Assembly: GCA_000751295.2 (NCBI GenBank)
Contig: CCMO02000001.1
Span: 3,438,615 to 3,502,614 of the forward strand
Direction: 5' to 3'
DNA: 64,000 nt
Source: a bacterium YEK0313
GTDB taxonomy: Bacteria; Pseudomonadota; Alphaproteobacteria; Rhizobiales; Phreatobacteraceae
This document shows, in pieces, positions 37,530 through 46,356 of the stretch. The position numbers and the translations under genes were made by a program. The notes under the pieces are model-generated. The model saw nothing but the letters and a program-made list of their open reading frames with translations, did no database searches and had not been told where the DNA came from. Position 1 is the first letter of the stretch, and each line of letters opens with the position of its first letter.

Positions 37530-38555
37530 TGTGGAGTCTGAGGAGGTTGTTCATCGCCCGTGAGAGCCAGAAGGTGGTCGTTGCGACACGAAGCACCGCA
37601 GGGCACGAGGATGAACAACCCGCACAAGAATGCGCGAACGACGCCGCTTGGTCGAGCGGAGATGATCCGGCGGATCGTAGGAGAGGGCCGGCCTGTCGGC
37701 GAAGTGGCGGCCGGCTTCGGGGTCAGCGAACGAACCGCCCGCAAATGGCTGTCGCGATGGCGGAGCGATGGAGAAGCCGGGCTGCAGAACCGCTCGTCCC
37801 GGCCCCATGCGTGCCGATCGGCGACGAGCGCGTTCTGGCCCGGGCTGGCGGCCAAGCTGCGCCGCGAGTACCGGTTGACGGGTGAGGCGATTGCGTCCCG
37901 CCTCGGACTGGCGCGATCGACGGTTGCCGGCTGGCTGACGCGGATGGGTCTCGGCCGGCTGTCCGCGCTTGATCCGAAGGAGCCGGTGCGGCGCTATCAA
38001 CGCGAGCGTCCCGGCGAGCTGCTTCATCTCGACATCAAGCGGCTGGCCCGCTTTGAAGGCGTCGGCCACCGCATCACCGGCAACCGGCGTGGCGCCAGCC
38101 AGGGGCTTGGCTACGACTTCCTGCATGTCGCCATCGACGATGCGACCCGGCTTGCCTATGTCGAGGTGCTGCCCGACGAGCGGCGGTGGTCGACCACCGG
38201 GTTCCTCGTGCGGGCGCTGCGCTGGTTCAAGGAGCGGGGCGTCAGCGTGCAAAGAGTGATGACCGACAACGGCTCGGGATACATCGCCAGGCTCTTCCGC
38301 AAAGCGCTGAGGATGCTCGCCATCCGGCACATCCGCACCCGACCCTACACCCCGAAGACGAACGGCAAGGCAGAGCGCTTCATTCAGACCATGCTCAGGG
38401 AATGGGCCTATGCCATCCCGTTCCCCTCGTCCGCTCGCCGGACCGCGGATCTCACGCGATGGCTGGCCTGGTACAACCAGCACCGGCCGCATGCTAGCCT
38501 CGCACGACGATCACCGGCTCAAGCTCTCGCCGGAACAACCTGACCAGAACCCACA
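37530..38555 (+). mobile_element. IS481-family insertion sequence, intact copy
   Basis: 1026 bp bounded by TGTGG and CCACA. The terminal inverted repeats match at 18 of 23 positions (TGTGGAGTCTGAGGAGGTT at the left; TGTGGGTTCTGGTCAGGTT for the right end read inward). It is flanked by CCTAGG, in agreement with the family's NCTAGN target and 6-bp duplication. It holds one uninterrupted transposase gene. A shorter, decayed copy lies in opposite orientation at 14311-15060. It separates the GpdQ gene from the divergent ABC importer operon. Confidence 0.95.
37611..38543 (+). CDS. IS481-family transposase
   Basis: Transposase of 310 residues from the ATG at 37611 (AGG just upstream); an in-frame ATG at 37560 is possible but unlikely. 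An N-terminal helix-turn-helix (EVAAGFGVSERTARKWLSRW) is followed by a second winged region (IASRLGLARSTVAGWL) and the RNase-H-like core with the DDE residues in LHLDIKRL, TDNGSGYIAR and NGKAERFIQT. The stop lies within the right terminal repeat. All catalytic residues are present, so the element should be active. Confidence 0.95.
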   Translation: MNNPHKNARTTPLGRAEMIRRIVGEGRPVGEVAAGFGVSERTARKWLSRWRSDGEAGLQNRSSRPHACRSATSAFWPGLAAKLRREYRLTGEAIASRLGLARSTVAGWLTRMGLGRLSALDPKEPVRRYQRERPGELLHLDIKRLARFEGVGHRITGNRRGASQGLGYDFLHVAIDDATRLAYVEVLPDERRWSTTGFLVRALRWFKERGVSVQRVMTDNGSGYIARLFRKALRMLAIRHIRTRPYTPKTNGKAERFIQTMLREWAYAIPFPSSARRTADLTRWLAWYNQHRPHASLARRSPAQALAGTT

Positions 38556-38561
38556 CCTAGG
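38556..38561. repeat. Target-site duplication CCTAGG, right of intact IS
   Basis: Right-hand copy of the six-base duplication. Confidence 0.88.
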
Positions 38562-38798
38562 CCCGCGACGTGACAGGAGGACGACGGCCGTCCTTCCGGA
38601 ACGTCGCGTCGGGCCGCCGCCAGGACGGCGCGCCGATGGCCGGAGGTCGGCATGACCTGCCGCTCTGCATTGCCCTCCCGGCCTGCCTCGCGCCCGCGCC
38701 GCGGCGGGCCGGCTGCGACATCCCCTGCGGCGGGGCGGCGCGCCGTCATCGGACTGTCGTCCGCGGCGCGTAACGGGAGGCCGTTCCCAGGAGCCCCC

Positions 38799-39944
38799 AT
38801 GGCCGGCATCGTCCTCGACCGGATCGACAAGTCCTTCGGCACGACGCGTGTCCTCGGCGGCATCGACCTGTCCTTCGGCGCCGGTGAATTCATCTCGCTG
38901 GTCGGGCCCTCCGGCTGCGGCAAGACCACGCTGCTGCGCATCATCGCGGGCCTCGAGGCCGCCGACCACGGCCGCGTGTCGATCGGCGGCGCCGATGTCA
39001 CCGGCCGGCGCGCCGCCGACCGCGACGTCGCCATGGTGTTCCAGAACTACGCGCTCTATCCGCATATGACGGTGGAGCAGAACATGGCTCTGCCGCTGAT
39101 CATGCGCCGTCTCGGCGCGTTCGAGCGGATGCCGTTGCTGGGCCGGCTGGTGGCGGGAACCGGCGCGCGCCGCCGGTCGATCCGCGCCGATGTCGAGGCT
39201 GCGGCCAACGTCCTCTCGATCGGCCATCTGATGGACCGGCGGCCCGGACAGCTGTCCGGCGGCCAGCGCCAGCGCGTCGCTCTCGGTCGCGCCATCGTCC
39301 GTCAGCCGCAGGCTTTCCTGATGGACGAGCCACTGTCCAATCTCGACGCCTCGCTGCGCCACGACATGCGCAAGGAGCTGGTCGAGCTGCACCGGCGCGT
39401 CGGCGTCACCACGGTCTATGTCACCCATGACCAGGCCGAGGCGATGACCATGTCGGACCGCGTCGCGGTGATGCGCGGCGGCAAGGTGCAGCAGTTCGGC
39501 ACGCCGCGCGACATCTACGAGCGCCCGGCGACGATCGATGTCGCCAGCTTCATCGGCTCGCCGCGGATCAATCTCCTCGCCGCCGAGGTCGACAGCCGCG
39601 GCGCCGTCATTCTCGCCGGCCGGCCGGTGGGCCTGCGCGCCGAGGCGGCAGCGGGGCCGATCACGCTCGGCATCCGCCCGGACCATGTCGCGCTGGGCGC
39701 ATCCGGCCTGCCGGCCGCCATCCGCCATGTCGAGTTCCTCGGTGCCGAGGTGCTGGTCTATCTCGCCGAGCCGGTCACCGGCGCGGAGGTGATCGCGCGG
39801 CTCGCACCCGAGGCCTGGGCCGGGGTCGAGCATGGCCGCACCGTCGGCCTCGGCCTGCCGGCAGGCCGCCTCCTCGCCTTCGCGACGACCGGCGCGCGCC
39901 TTGCCATGCGCCTCGAACAGCAGGCGGCCCCCGCCCTTGTCTGA
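38799..39944 (+). CDS. ABC importer ATPase, UgpC/MalK-like
   Basis: Cytoplasmic ATPase subunit (381 aa) of a CUT1-type importer. Walker A GPSGCGKTTLL (about residue 37), Q-loop VFQNYALYPHMTV, signature LSGGQRQRVALGR (about residue 157), Walker B AFLMDEPLSNLD, H-loop VYVTHDQAEAMT; the C-terminal 120 residues form the TOBE/regulatory domain (LGIRPDHV). About 20 extra residues (RRLGAFERMPLLGRLVAGTG) sit between Q-loop and signature. CAGGAG precedes the ATG at 38799. It heads an operon with two permeases and a binding protein; sugars or glycerol-phosphate compounds are the usual cargo. Confidence 0.92.
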   Translation: MAGIVLDRIDKSFGTTRVLGGIDLSFGAGEFISLVGPSGCGKTTLLRIIAGLEAADHGRVSIGGADVTGRRAADRDVAMVFQNYALYPHMTVEQNMALPLIMRRLGAFERMPLLGRLVAGTGARRRSIRADVEAAANVLSIGHLMDRRPGQLSGGQRQRVALGRAIVRQPQAFLMDEPLSNLDASLRHDMRKELVELHRRVGVTTVYVTHDQAEAMTMSDRVAVMRGGKVQQFGTPRDIYERPATIDVASFIGSPRINLLAAEVDSRGAVILAGRPVGLRAEAAAGPITLGIRPDHVALGASGLPAAIRHVEFLGAEVLVYLAEPVTGAEVIARLAPEAWAGVEHGRTVGLGLPAGRLLAFATTGARLAMRLEQQAAPALV

Positions 39945-40866
39945 TCTCGCCCTGCCAGCCCCCCTCGCCCGCGCCAACGCCGCCGACCGCCCCGCCATGG
40001 GCGAGGCTCTCGCGGCCTGGCTGCTGACGCTGCCGGCGATCCTCGCCTTCGTCGCGATGCTGCTTCTGCCGACCGCGGCCGTGGTTGTCATCGCCTTCAC
40101 CGACTACGAGCTCGGCGCGCGCAGCCTGCGTTTCGTCGGTCTCTCGAACTTCGCGGAGCTGCTCGACGACAGGGGCTTTGCCACGGCCTTGCGCAATACG
40201 GTCTTCTTCGTGGCAGTCACGACGCCCGCCTCGCTGTTCGGCGGCCTCGGCCTCGCCCTGCTGATCGAGGGCGGCACGCGCGGGCGGACGCTGTTCCGCG
40301 CCGTATTCTTCCTGCCGGTCGTCTCGCTGATGGTCGCGATGGCAACCGCCTTCCAATACATGTTCCACCCGACGATCGGCCCGGTGAACGCCGCGCTGCG
40401 TCTCTTCGGCCTTGCCGGCCCCAATTGGCTCGGTTCGTCCGACAGCGTCCTGTGGACGCTCGCCGTCATCGGCGTCTGGGAACAGGTCGGCTTCAACATG
40501 GTGCTGTTCCTGGCCGGGCTCACCGCCATCCCGCGCGATCTCTATGCCGCGGCGGAGGTCGACGGCGTCCGCTCGGCCTGGTCGCGCTTCACCACCGTCA
40601 CCTGGCCCCTGCTCGGGCCGACGACGCTGTTCGTGCTGACCATCACCATGATCCGCGCCCTGCGCGTCTTCGACATCGTCGCGACGCTCACCCAGGGCGG
40701 GCCGAACAAGGCCTCCGAGGTGCTGCTCCACACCATCTATACCGAGGCCTTCAGCTTCCTGAGGATGGGGTATGCCGCCGCCGTGACCGTGGTGTTCCTG
40801 GCCGTGGTCGTGGTGCTCATACTGATCCAGACGCGCCTGATCGACCGGCGCGTGCACTACGGCTGA
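39937..40866 (+). CDS. ABC importer permease, UgpA/MalF-like
   Basis: Inner-membrane permease with six predicted helices (309 aa from TTG 39937; ATG 39997 would shorten it by 20). The EAA loop AEVDGVRSAWSRFTTVTWPLL (the Gly at AAEVDG) contacts the ATPase. The N-terminus overlaps the ATPase gene by eight bases if TTG is used. The second permease follows after seven bases. Typical CUT1 layout with two different permeases. Confidence 0.88.
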   Translation: MSDLALPAPLARANAADRPAMGEALAAWLLTLPAILAFVAMLLLPTAAVVVIAFTDYELGARSLRFVGLSNFAELLDDRGFATALRNTVFFVAVTTPASLFGGLGLALLIEGGTRGRTLFRAVFFLPVVSLMVAMATAFQYMFHPTIGPVNAALRLFGLAGPNWLGSSDSVLWTLAVIGVWEQVGFNMVLFLAGLTAIPRDLYAAAEVDGVRSAWSRFTTVTWPLLGPTTLFVLTITMIRALRVFDIVATLTQGGPNKASEVLLHTIYTEAFSFLRMGYAAAVTVVFLAVVVVLILIQTRLIDRRVHYG

Positions 40867-40873
40867 GGCGACG

Positions 40874-41725
40874 ATGGCCCCGTCCCTGCATCGCCCGCAG
40901 CGCCTTGTCGCCGACCTGCCGCGGCTCGTCCTCCTCGGCCTGCTCGGGCTCGCCTTCCTGATGCCCTATCTCTGGATGGTGTCGGTTTCGCTGAAGCCGA
41001 TGGACGAGGTCTGGCGTGCCACGCTGTCGCTGATCCCGGAAACCCTGGCCATCGACAAGAATTACGGCCGGGTGTTCCGCGAGGTGCCGATCGGGCGCTA
41101 TCTCCTCAACGGCGTCATCGTCTGCGCCGGCATCCTCGCCTTCCAGCTCGTTTTCGCCATTCCCGCCGGCTACGCCCTCGCCAAGCTCAATTTCCGCGGC
41201 CGCGACACGCTGTTCGCCTTCGTCATGCTCGGCCTGCTGATCCCGGCCCAGGTGCCGGCGATCCCGCTCTATATCGCCTTCGCGGGAACCGGGCTGCTCA
41301 ACAGCTATGCCGCGCTGATCGCGCCTTCGACCATCTCGGTCTTCGCCATCTTCATGTTCCGCCAGTTCTTCCGCGCCATGCCCGACGAGATGATCCAGGC
41401 GGCACGCATGGACGGCCTCGGCGAATGGTCGATCGTCTGGCGCATCGTCCTGCCCAATGCCTGGCCGGCGGCCACCGCCTTCGCGATCTTTTCCGTGGTC
41501 GCCCACTGGAACGACCTGTTCTGGCCGCTGATCGCTGTCTCCGGCAAGGGTGAGCTCGCGACGCCGGCGCTTGGCGTCATCTATTTCCGCACCGAGGAGG
41601 CGGGGGACGATTTCGGCGCGCTGATGGCCGCCGCGACGCTCACCACCCTGCCGCTGGTCGCAGCCTTCCTTCTCGCCCAGCGGCGCTTCGTCGAGGGCAT
41701 CACCATGACCGGCCTCAAGGGCTGA
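40874..41725 (+). CDS. ABC importer permease, UgpE/MalG-like
   Basis: Second membrane subunit (283 aa), six hydrophobic helices. The EAA motif is AARMDGLGEWSIVWRIVLP (about residue 176). The opening PYLWMVSVSLKPMDEVW is typical for MalG/UgpE-type subunits. Starts seven bases after the first permease; the binding-protein gene follows by 38 bp. Confidence 0.92.
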   Translation: MAPSLHRPQRLVADLPRLVLLGLLGLAFLMPYLWMVSVSLKPMDEVWRATLSLIPETLAIDKNYGRVFREVPIGRYLLNGVIVCAGILAFQLVFAIPAGYALAKLNFRGRDTLFAFVMLGLLIPAQVPAIPLYIAFAGTGLLNSYAALIAPSTISVFAIFMFRQFFRAMPDEMIQAARMDGLGEWSIVWRIVLPNAWPAATAFAIFSVVAHWNDLFWPLIAVSGKGELATPALGVIYFRTEEAGDDFGALMAAATLTTLPLVAAFLLAQRRFVEGITMTGLKG

Positions 41726-41763
41726 GGCCTGCCGATCCATTGGACTGAGCTGGAGCCTTTTCC

Positions 41764-43074
41764 ATGTCCCGACCGATCACTTCCCTGCCGCTCGACCGCC
41801 GCGCGGCACTCGGCCTGATGGCCGGCGCGGCCACGCTCGGCATGCCCTCCGTCGTGCGCGCCCAGACGATCGAACTGGTCGCGCACTATTCCATGCCGCC
41901 GATCTTCAAGGAGGCGCAGGAGAGCCTTGCCGAAGCGTTCAACCGCCGGAGCGACAAGGTCAAGGTCGGTTATGTCAATCCGACCCCGACTTACGAGGAG
42001 GGCGCACAGCTGATCCTGCGCCAGGCGACGACCGGCGGGCTGCCCGATGTCTCCTTCCAGGGGCTGAACCGGCTGCGTCTGTTCTCCGAGCGCGGCATCG
42101 CCGCCGACCTGAAGCCGTTCCTGGCACGCGAGGGCGACGTCGAAAAGCTCGGTTATTCCGCGCCGCTGCTCGGCCTCGGCTTCCACGGCGGCGTGCAGTG
42201 CGGCCTGGCCTTCGCGACCTCCAATCCGATCAGCTACCTGAATGCCGACCTGCTGCGCCGCGTCGGCCAGGATCCGGATCGCTTCCCGACCCATTGGGAC
42301 GAGGTGATCGCGCTCGCCGCCCGCATCCATGCGCTCGGCGACGGCAACGAAGGCATGTTCTTCCGCTGGCCGGGCGACGACTGGATGTTCTCGGCCCTGC
42401 TCTACGGCCATGGCGGCCGCATGCTGACGCCCGACGAAACCAAGGTCGCCTTCGACGGGCCGGAAGGCCTTGCCGCGCTGAAACTGCTCGATCGCATGGT
42501 CAAGGAGGGCAAGATGCCGAATTTCGGCGCCTCCGCCACCTCCACCGCCGATCTCCAGGCGTTCGGCGCCGGCAAGCTCGGCGCCATGTTCCGCACCACC
42601 GCGCAGGTCCGCCAGGTCTCGGGCATGGTCGGCCGCAATTTCGAATTGCGCACCACCACCCTGCCGGTGATCGATCCGGTCAAGGGCCGCCTGCCGACCG
42701 GCGGCGCCGGCGTCATGCTCGTCGCCAAGGATCCGGCGCGCCAGGCTGCCGCCTGGGAGTTCATGAAATTTGTGACATCGGCGGAGGGCACCGCCATCAT
42801 GGCACGCAATACCGGCTACGTGCCGTGCAACCAGATCGCCATCGACGATCCCGCCCATCTCGGCGCCTTCTATGCGGCAAACCCGCTGTTCCAGGCGGCG
42901 ACCAGGCAGGTTCACCTGATGATCCCCTGGTATGCCTTCCCCGGCCAGAACTCGGTGCGGGTCACCCAGATCATGGTCGACAATCTCGCCCGCATCGCCG
43001 AGCAGAAGGCGAGCCCGGAAGAGGTCCTGCGCGACATGGCACGCGAGGTCGCAAGGCTCATTCCCCGCGCCTGA
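41764..43074 (+). CDS. Extracellular solute-binding protein of the ABC importer (family 1)
   Basis: Periplasmic binding protein (436 aa). A signal peptide with twin Arg (PLDRRAALGLMAGAATLGM) ends at VVRAQT. The body resembles UgpB-like family 1 proteins: YEEGAQLILRQATTGGLPDV near residue 75, PTHWDEVIALA, and PTGGAGVMLVAKDPARQAAAWEFMKF near residue 312. With the neighbouring glycerophosphodiesterase and NPP-type enzyme, a glycerophosphodiester or glycerol-3-phosphate is the most likely ligand (inference). It closes the operon; two hairpins follow. Confidence 0.9.
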   Translation: MSRPITSLPLDRRAALGLMAGAATLGMPSVVRAQTIELVAHYSMPPIFKEAQESLAEAFNRRSDKVKVGYVNPTPTYEEGAQLILRQATTGGLPDVSFQGLNRLRLFSERGIAADLKPFLAREGDVEKLGYSAPLLGLGFHGGVQCGLAFATSNPISYLNADLLRRVGQDPDRFPTHWDEVIALAARIHALGDGNEGMFFRWPGDDWMFSALLYGHGGRMLTPDETKVAFDGPEGLAALKLLDRMVKEGKMPNFGASATSTADLQAFGAGKLGAMFRTTAQVRQVSGMVGRNFELRTTTLPVIDPVKGRLPTGGAGVMLVAKDPARQAAAWEFMKFVTSAEGTAIMARNTGYVPCNQIAIDDPAHLGAFYAANPLFQAATRQVHLMIPWYAFPGQNSVRVTQIMVDNLARIAEQKASPEEVLRDMAREVARLIPRA

Positions 43075-43108
43075 GCTGTCATAATCGCGCACTTGCACCG
43101 TCCGAAGA

Positions 43109-43128
43109 GCCGGCCGGAATCGGCCGGC
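43109..43128. terminator. Hairpin 1 after the ABC importer operon
   Basis: GCCGGCCG and CGGCCGGC around GAAT, an 8-bp all-GC stem 34 bp after the binding-protein stop. No T-run. Confidence 0.45.
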
Positions 43129-43167
43129 GGGCCGCGCCGCGGGCCGCCATGGGTGCTCTGCGACAAT

Positions 43168-43193
43168 CCGGCCCGCCCCTCACTGCGGGCCGG
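43168..43193. terminator. Hairpin 2 after the ABC importer operon
   Basis: CCGGCCCGC and GCGGGCCGG form a perfect 9-bp stem with an 8-base loop, followed by AAAA rather than T. Together with hairpin 1 it probably insulates the pst promoter. Confidence 0.45.
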
Positions 43194-43273
43194 AAAACGC
43201 TGCAATGTCAGCATCTTGGATGCTCGCCCTCAGATCCCGGACGGCGCGCGCTTCTCCTAAAGTCAGCAGCTTT

Positions 43274-43300
43274 TGTCACGATCGTCACACACCTGTCATC
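43274..43300 (+). promoter_or_regulatory. Pho box upstream of pstS
   Basis: Three PhoB-type half-sites in a row: TGTCAC (43274-43279), CGTCAC (43283-43288) and TGTCAT (43294-43299). The second and third are exactly 11 bp apart, the spacing of the CTGTCAT repeats in known Pho boxes. Located about 65-90 bp before the pstS start. It implies activation by PhoB under phosphate shortage. Confidence 0.7.
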
Positions 43301-43362
43301 GAGAGCCGCCAGAGGTGGGGGAGCAGATCGCACTTTTTTCTGGCACTCGAGGTACCCCAATC

Positions 43363-44421
43363 ATGTTCAAGCGGATCTCAGCTGCGGCGGCTCTGGCCGT
43401 TGCGACACTCTTCGCGCAGCCGGCCGCGGCCCAGGGCGTCGAGTTCACGGGAGCCGGCGCCACCTTCCCGGCCCCGGTCTACAATGCCTGGGCGGCCGCC
43501 TTTAAGCAGGCCACCAACAACACGCTGAACTACCAGGCCATCGGCTCGGGCGGCGGCATCAACCAGATCCAGAACCGCACGGTCGATTTCGGCGCCTCCG
43601 ACGCCCCGGTTCCGAGCGAGCGCCTGACGCAGCAGAAGCTGGTCCAGTTTCCGGCCGTCATCGGCGCGGTGGTGTTCATCGTCAATCTCGACGGCGTGAA
43701 CAAGAACCAGCTCAAGCTGACCGGCGAGATCGTCGCCGACATCTATCTCGGCACCATCAAGACCTGGAACGATGCGCGCATCGCCGCGATCAATCCGGGC
43801 GTGACCCTGCCGAACCTGGCGATCCAGCCGATCTACCGCTCGGACGCCTCCGGCACGACCTTCGTCACGACCAGCTACCTCTCGGAAGCCAGCGCCAAGT
43901 GGAAGGCCGAAGTCAGCGCCGCCACCTCGGTGCAGTGGCGCACCGGCGCGGGCGCTCGCGGCAATGACGGCGTTGCCGGTGCCGTGCGCAACACCAAGGG
44001 CGCGATCGGTTATGTCGAATATGCCTTCGCCGCCGAGAACAACCTGACCACCACCCAGCTGCAGAACGCCGCCGGCCAGTTCGTCGAGCCGACCACCCCG
44101 AACTTCCAGGCTGCCGCCGCCGCCGCGGATTGGGAGAACGCCCGCGACCTCGCCGCTTCGATGATCAACAAGCCGGGCGCGCAGAGCTGGCCGATCGTCA
44201 GCCCGACCTACATCCTGTTCCCGCGCGACCCCCGCGATGCCGGCCGGGCCCGCGCCGCGCTCGACTTCTTCTCCTGGTCGTTCGCCGCCGACGGCGGCAA
44301 GATCGCCGAGCGCCTGCACTACATCCCGCTGCCGGCGAGCGTCGTGACCCGCGTCAAGGCCGCCTGGGCCAATATCCAGAATGCCCAGGGCCAGCCGATC
44401 TGGACCGGCCCGAGCCAGTAA
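43363..44421 (+). CDS. pstS: Phosphate-binding protein of the Pst transporter
   Basis: Periplasmic high-affinity phosphate-binding protein (352 aa). The signal peptide (FKRISAAAALAVATLFAQ) ends at AAAQG. Phosphate-binding motifs: GAGATFPAPVYNAW, GSGGGINQI, DFGASDAP, and RSDASGTTFVTTSYL. The ATG at 43363 has CGAGG upstream. It begins the pstSCAB-phoU operon behind a Pho box. The hairpin after its stop may favour pstS mRNA over the rest. Confidence 0.97.
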   Translation: MFKRISAAAALAVATLFAQPAAAQGVEFTGAGATFPAPVYNAWAAAFKQATNNTLNYQAIGSGGGINQIQNRTVDFGASDAPVPSERLTQQKLVQFPAVIGAVVFIVNLDGVNKNQLKLTGEIVADIYLGTIKTWNDARIAAINPGVTLPNLAIQPIYRSDASGTTFVTTSYLSEASAKWKAEVSAATSVQWRTGAGARGNDGVAGAVRNTKGAIGYVEYAFAAENNLTTTQLQNAAGQFVEPTTPNFQAAAAAADWENARDLAASMINKPGAQSWPIVSPTYILFPRDPRDAGRARAALDFFSWSFAADGGKIAERLHYIPLPASVVTRVKAAWANIQNAQGQPIWTGPSQ

Positions 44422-44432
44422 GCCAAGAGAAC

Positions 44433-44462
44433 GATGCCCGCGCCGGCCACGGCGCGGGCATC
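44433..44462. terminator. Hairpin between pstS and pstC
   Basis: A perfect 12-bp stem, GATGCCCGCGCC and GGCGCGGGCATC, with loop GGCCAC, 11 bases after the pstS stop. No T-run, so more likely an attenuator or mRNA-stabilising structure that raises pstS over the downstream genes. Confidence 0.65.
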
Positions 44463-44514
44463 CCGCTGTCCGACGCCGTGCCTCTCCGCGACCGAGCCCT
44501 GTGAGACCTCATCC

Positions 44515-45495
44515 GTGACAACTGTCGCCGAGCCTTCGCTAACCACAGACCGAAGCTCCAACCTGGCGCGCACCATCAAGCGCGGCCAGATGGCCGACGC
44601 CGTCTTCCACGCCCTGCTGTGGGCGTCCGGTGCCCTCGTCCTCCTCATCCTCGGCGCGATGATCGCCCTGCTCGCCTATGACGGCTGGCCGGCGCTGCGC
44701 CATTTCGGCGCCGCTTTCTACACGACCGCCATCTGGAACCCGGTGACCGAGCGCTTCGGCGCCGCGTCCATGCTGTTCGGCACGCTGGTGACCGCCGTCA
44801 TCGCGGTGATCGTCGCCGTCCCGGTCTCCTTCGGCATCGCCTTCTTCCTCACCGAGGTCTGCCCCCAGCGGCTGCGCAAACCGATCGGCGTGACCATCCA
44901 GCTGCTGGCCGCGGTGCCCTCGATCATCTTCGGCATGTGGGGGGCACTCGTCGTGGCCCCGCTGATCGCGGCCTATATCCAGACGCCGCTGATCGCCGCG
45001 CTGTCCTGGCTGCCCGTCGTCGGCGAGGTCTTCGCCGGCCCGCCGCAGCAGTTCAGCGTGTTCACCGCGGGCATCATCCTGGCCCTGATGATCCTGCCCT
45101 TCATCACGGCCATGTTCGTCGAGACGCTGGAATCGGTGCCCGCCATGCTGGCCGAATCGGCCTACGGCATCGGCGCCACCACCTGGGAGGTGTTCCGCAG
45201 CGTGCGCGTGCCCTATGGCCGCACGGCCATGGTCGGCGCCGGCATGCTGGGGCTCGGCCGGGCGCTGGGCGAGACCATGGCGGTGACCTTCGTCATCGGC
45301 AATGCCAACCGCATCAGCACGTCGATCTTCGCGCCCGGCTCGTCGATCGCCTCGGTCATCGCCAACGAGTTCGGCGAGGCGCAGGCCGGCAGCCTGAAGC
45401 TCCACGCGCTGCTGCAGCTCGGCTTCGCCCTGTTCGTCATCTCCTTCATCGTGCTGGCCATTTCGCGCTGGCTCGTGCGCAGCCGCCTGGACTAA
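44515..45495 (+). CDS. pstC: Phosphate ABC transporter permease PstC
   Basis: Inner-membrane permease (326 aa from GTG 44515; ATG 44590 is an alternative). Six hydrophobic segments; the EAA-like loop is AESAYGIGATTWEVFRSVRV. The family motif AVPSIIFGMWG is present. Forms the membrane channel with PstA. Downstream of pstS in the conserved order. Confidence 0.95.
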   Translation: MTTVAEPSLTTDRSSNLARTIKRGQMADAVFHALLWASGALVLLILGAMIALLAYDGWPALRHFGAAFYTTAIWNPVTERFGAASMLFGTLVTAVIAVIVAVPVSFGIAFFLTEVCPQRLRKPIGVTIQLLAAVPSIIFGMWGALVVAPLIAAYIQTPLIAALSWLPVVGEVFAGPPQQFSVFTAGIILALMILPFITAMFVETLESVPAMLAESAYGIGATTWEVFRSVRVPYGRTAMVGAGMLGLGRALGETMAVTFVIGNANRISTSIFAPGSSIASVIANEFGEAQAGSLKLHALLQLGFALFVISFIVLAISRWLVRSRLD

Positions 45496-45504
45496 AGGAC
45501 CGCC

Positions 45505-46353
45505 ATGGCTACCCCCTCCACCGGCCGCATGAACCGGCGGCTCTTCGCCGACAAGGTCGTCAAGGCGATCTCGACCGGCTTCGCCGTGGTCGCGCTGCTG
45601 CTGCTCGCCTGGATCCTCTGGACGCTCGTCTATAACGGCCTCTCGGCGATCAGCATCACGACCTTCACCAACGATGCCTTCGGCCGCCCGCAGGGCCTGA
45701 TGAACGCCATTGTCGGCTCGCTGCTGCAGGTCGGCATCGCCACCGTCATCGCGACCCCGGTCGGCGTGCTCGCCGGCACCTATCTCGCCGAGCAGGGCAA
45801 GGGCTCCTGGATCGCCGAGACCATCCGGTTCATCAACGACGTGCTGCTCTCGGCGCCCTCGATCCTGATCGGCCTGTTCGTCTACACGCTGATCGTCGTG
45901 CCGATGGGCCGCTTCTCCGGCTGGGCCGGCACGGTAGCGCTCGCCATCATCATCCTGCCGGTGGTGCTGCGCGCGACCGAGGACATGCTCCGACTGGTGC
46001 CGACGCCGCTGCGCGAAGCCGCCTTCGCCCTTGGCGCCTCGCACTGGACGGTGGTTTCCGCGGTGCAGTGGAAGGCGGCGCGCGCCGGCATTCTCACCGG
46101 CCTCCTGCTCGCCGTCGCGCGCGCCGCCGGCGAGACGGCGCCGCTGCTGTTCACCGCCTTCGGCAATCCGCAATTCACCGTCAATCTCTCCTCGCCGATG
46201 GCGACCTTGCCGGTGCAGATCTTCAACCTGACGCTCAGCGCCGATCCCGCCTCGATCGCGCTCGCCTGGGCCGGCGCCCTGATCATCACGCTCGGCGTGC
46301 TCGTGCTCAACGTCGTCTCGCGTCTCATCATTGCCCTCGGACAGAGGAAGTAA
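45505..46353 (+). CDS. pstA: Phosphate ABC transporter permease PstA
   Basis: Second membrane subunit (282 aa). Six helices, APSILIGLFVYTLIV near residue 117, and the ATPase-coupling loop REAAFALGASHWTVVSAVQW. Starts nine bases after pstC with AAGGA upstream of the ATG. Confidence 0.96.
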   Translation: MATPSTGRMNRRLFADKVVKAISTGFAVVALLLLAWILWTLVYNGLSAISITTFTNDAFGRPQGLMNAIVGSLLQVGIATVIATPVGVLAGTYLAEQGKGSWIAETIRFINDVLLSAPSILIGLFVYTLIVVPMGRFSGWAGTVALAIIILPVVLRATEDMLRLVPTPLREAAFALGASHWTVVSAVQWKAARAGILTGLLLAVARAAGETAPLLFTAFGNPQFTVNLSSPMATLPVQIFNLTLSADPASIALAWAGALIITLGVLVLNVVSRLIIALGQRK

Positions 46354-46356
46354 GCC

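Noticed and set aside
38562..38600. Possible Pho box for the ABC importer operon
   Set aside because: Only one half-site (CTGTCAC on the minus strand) is visible right after the IS; no second repeat at 11 bp.
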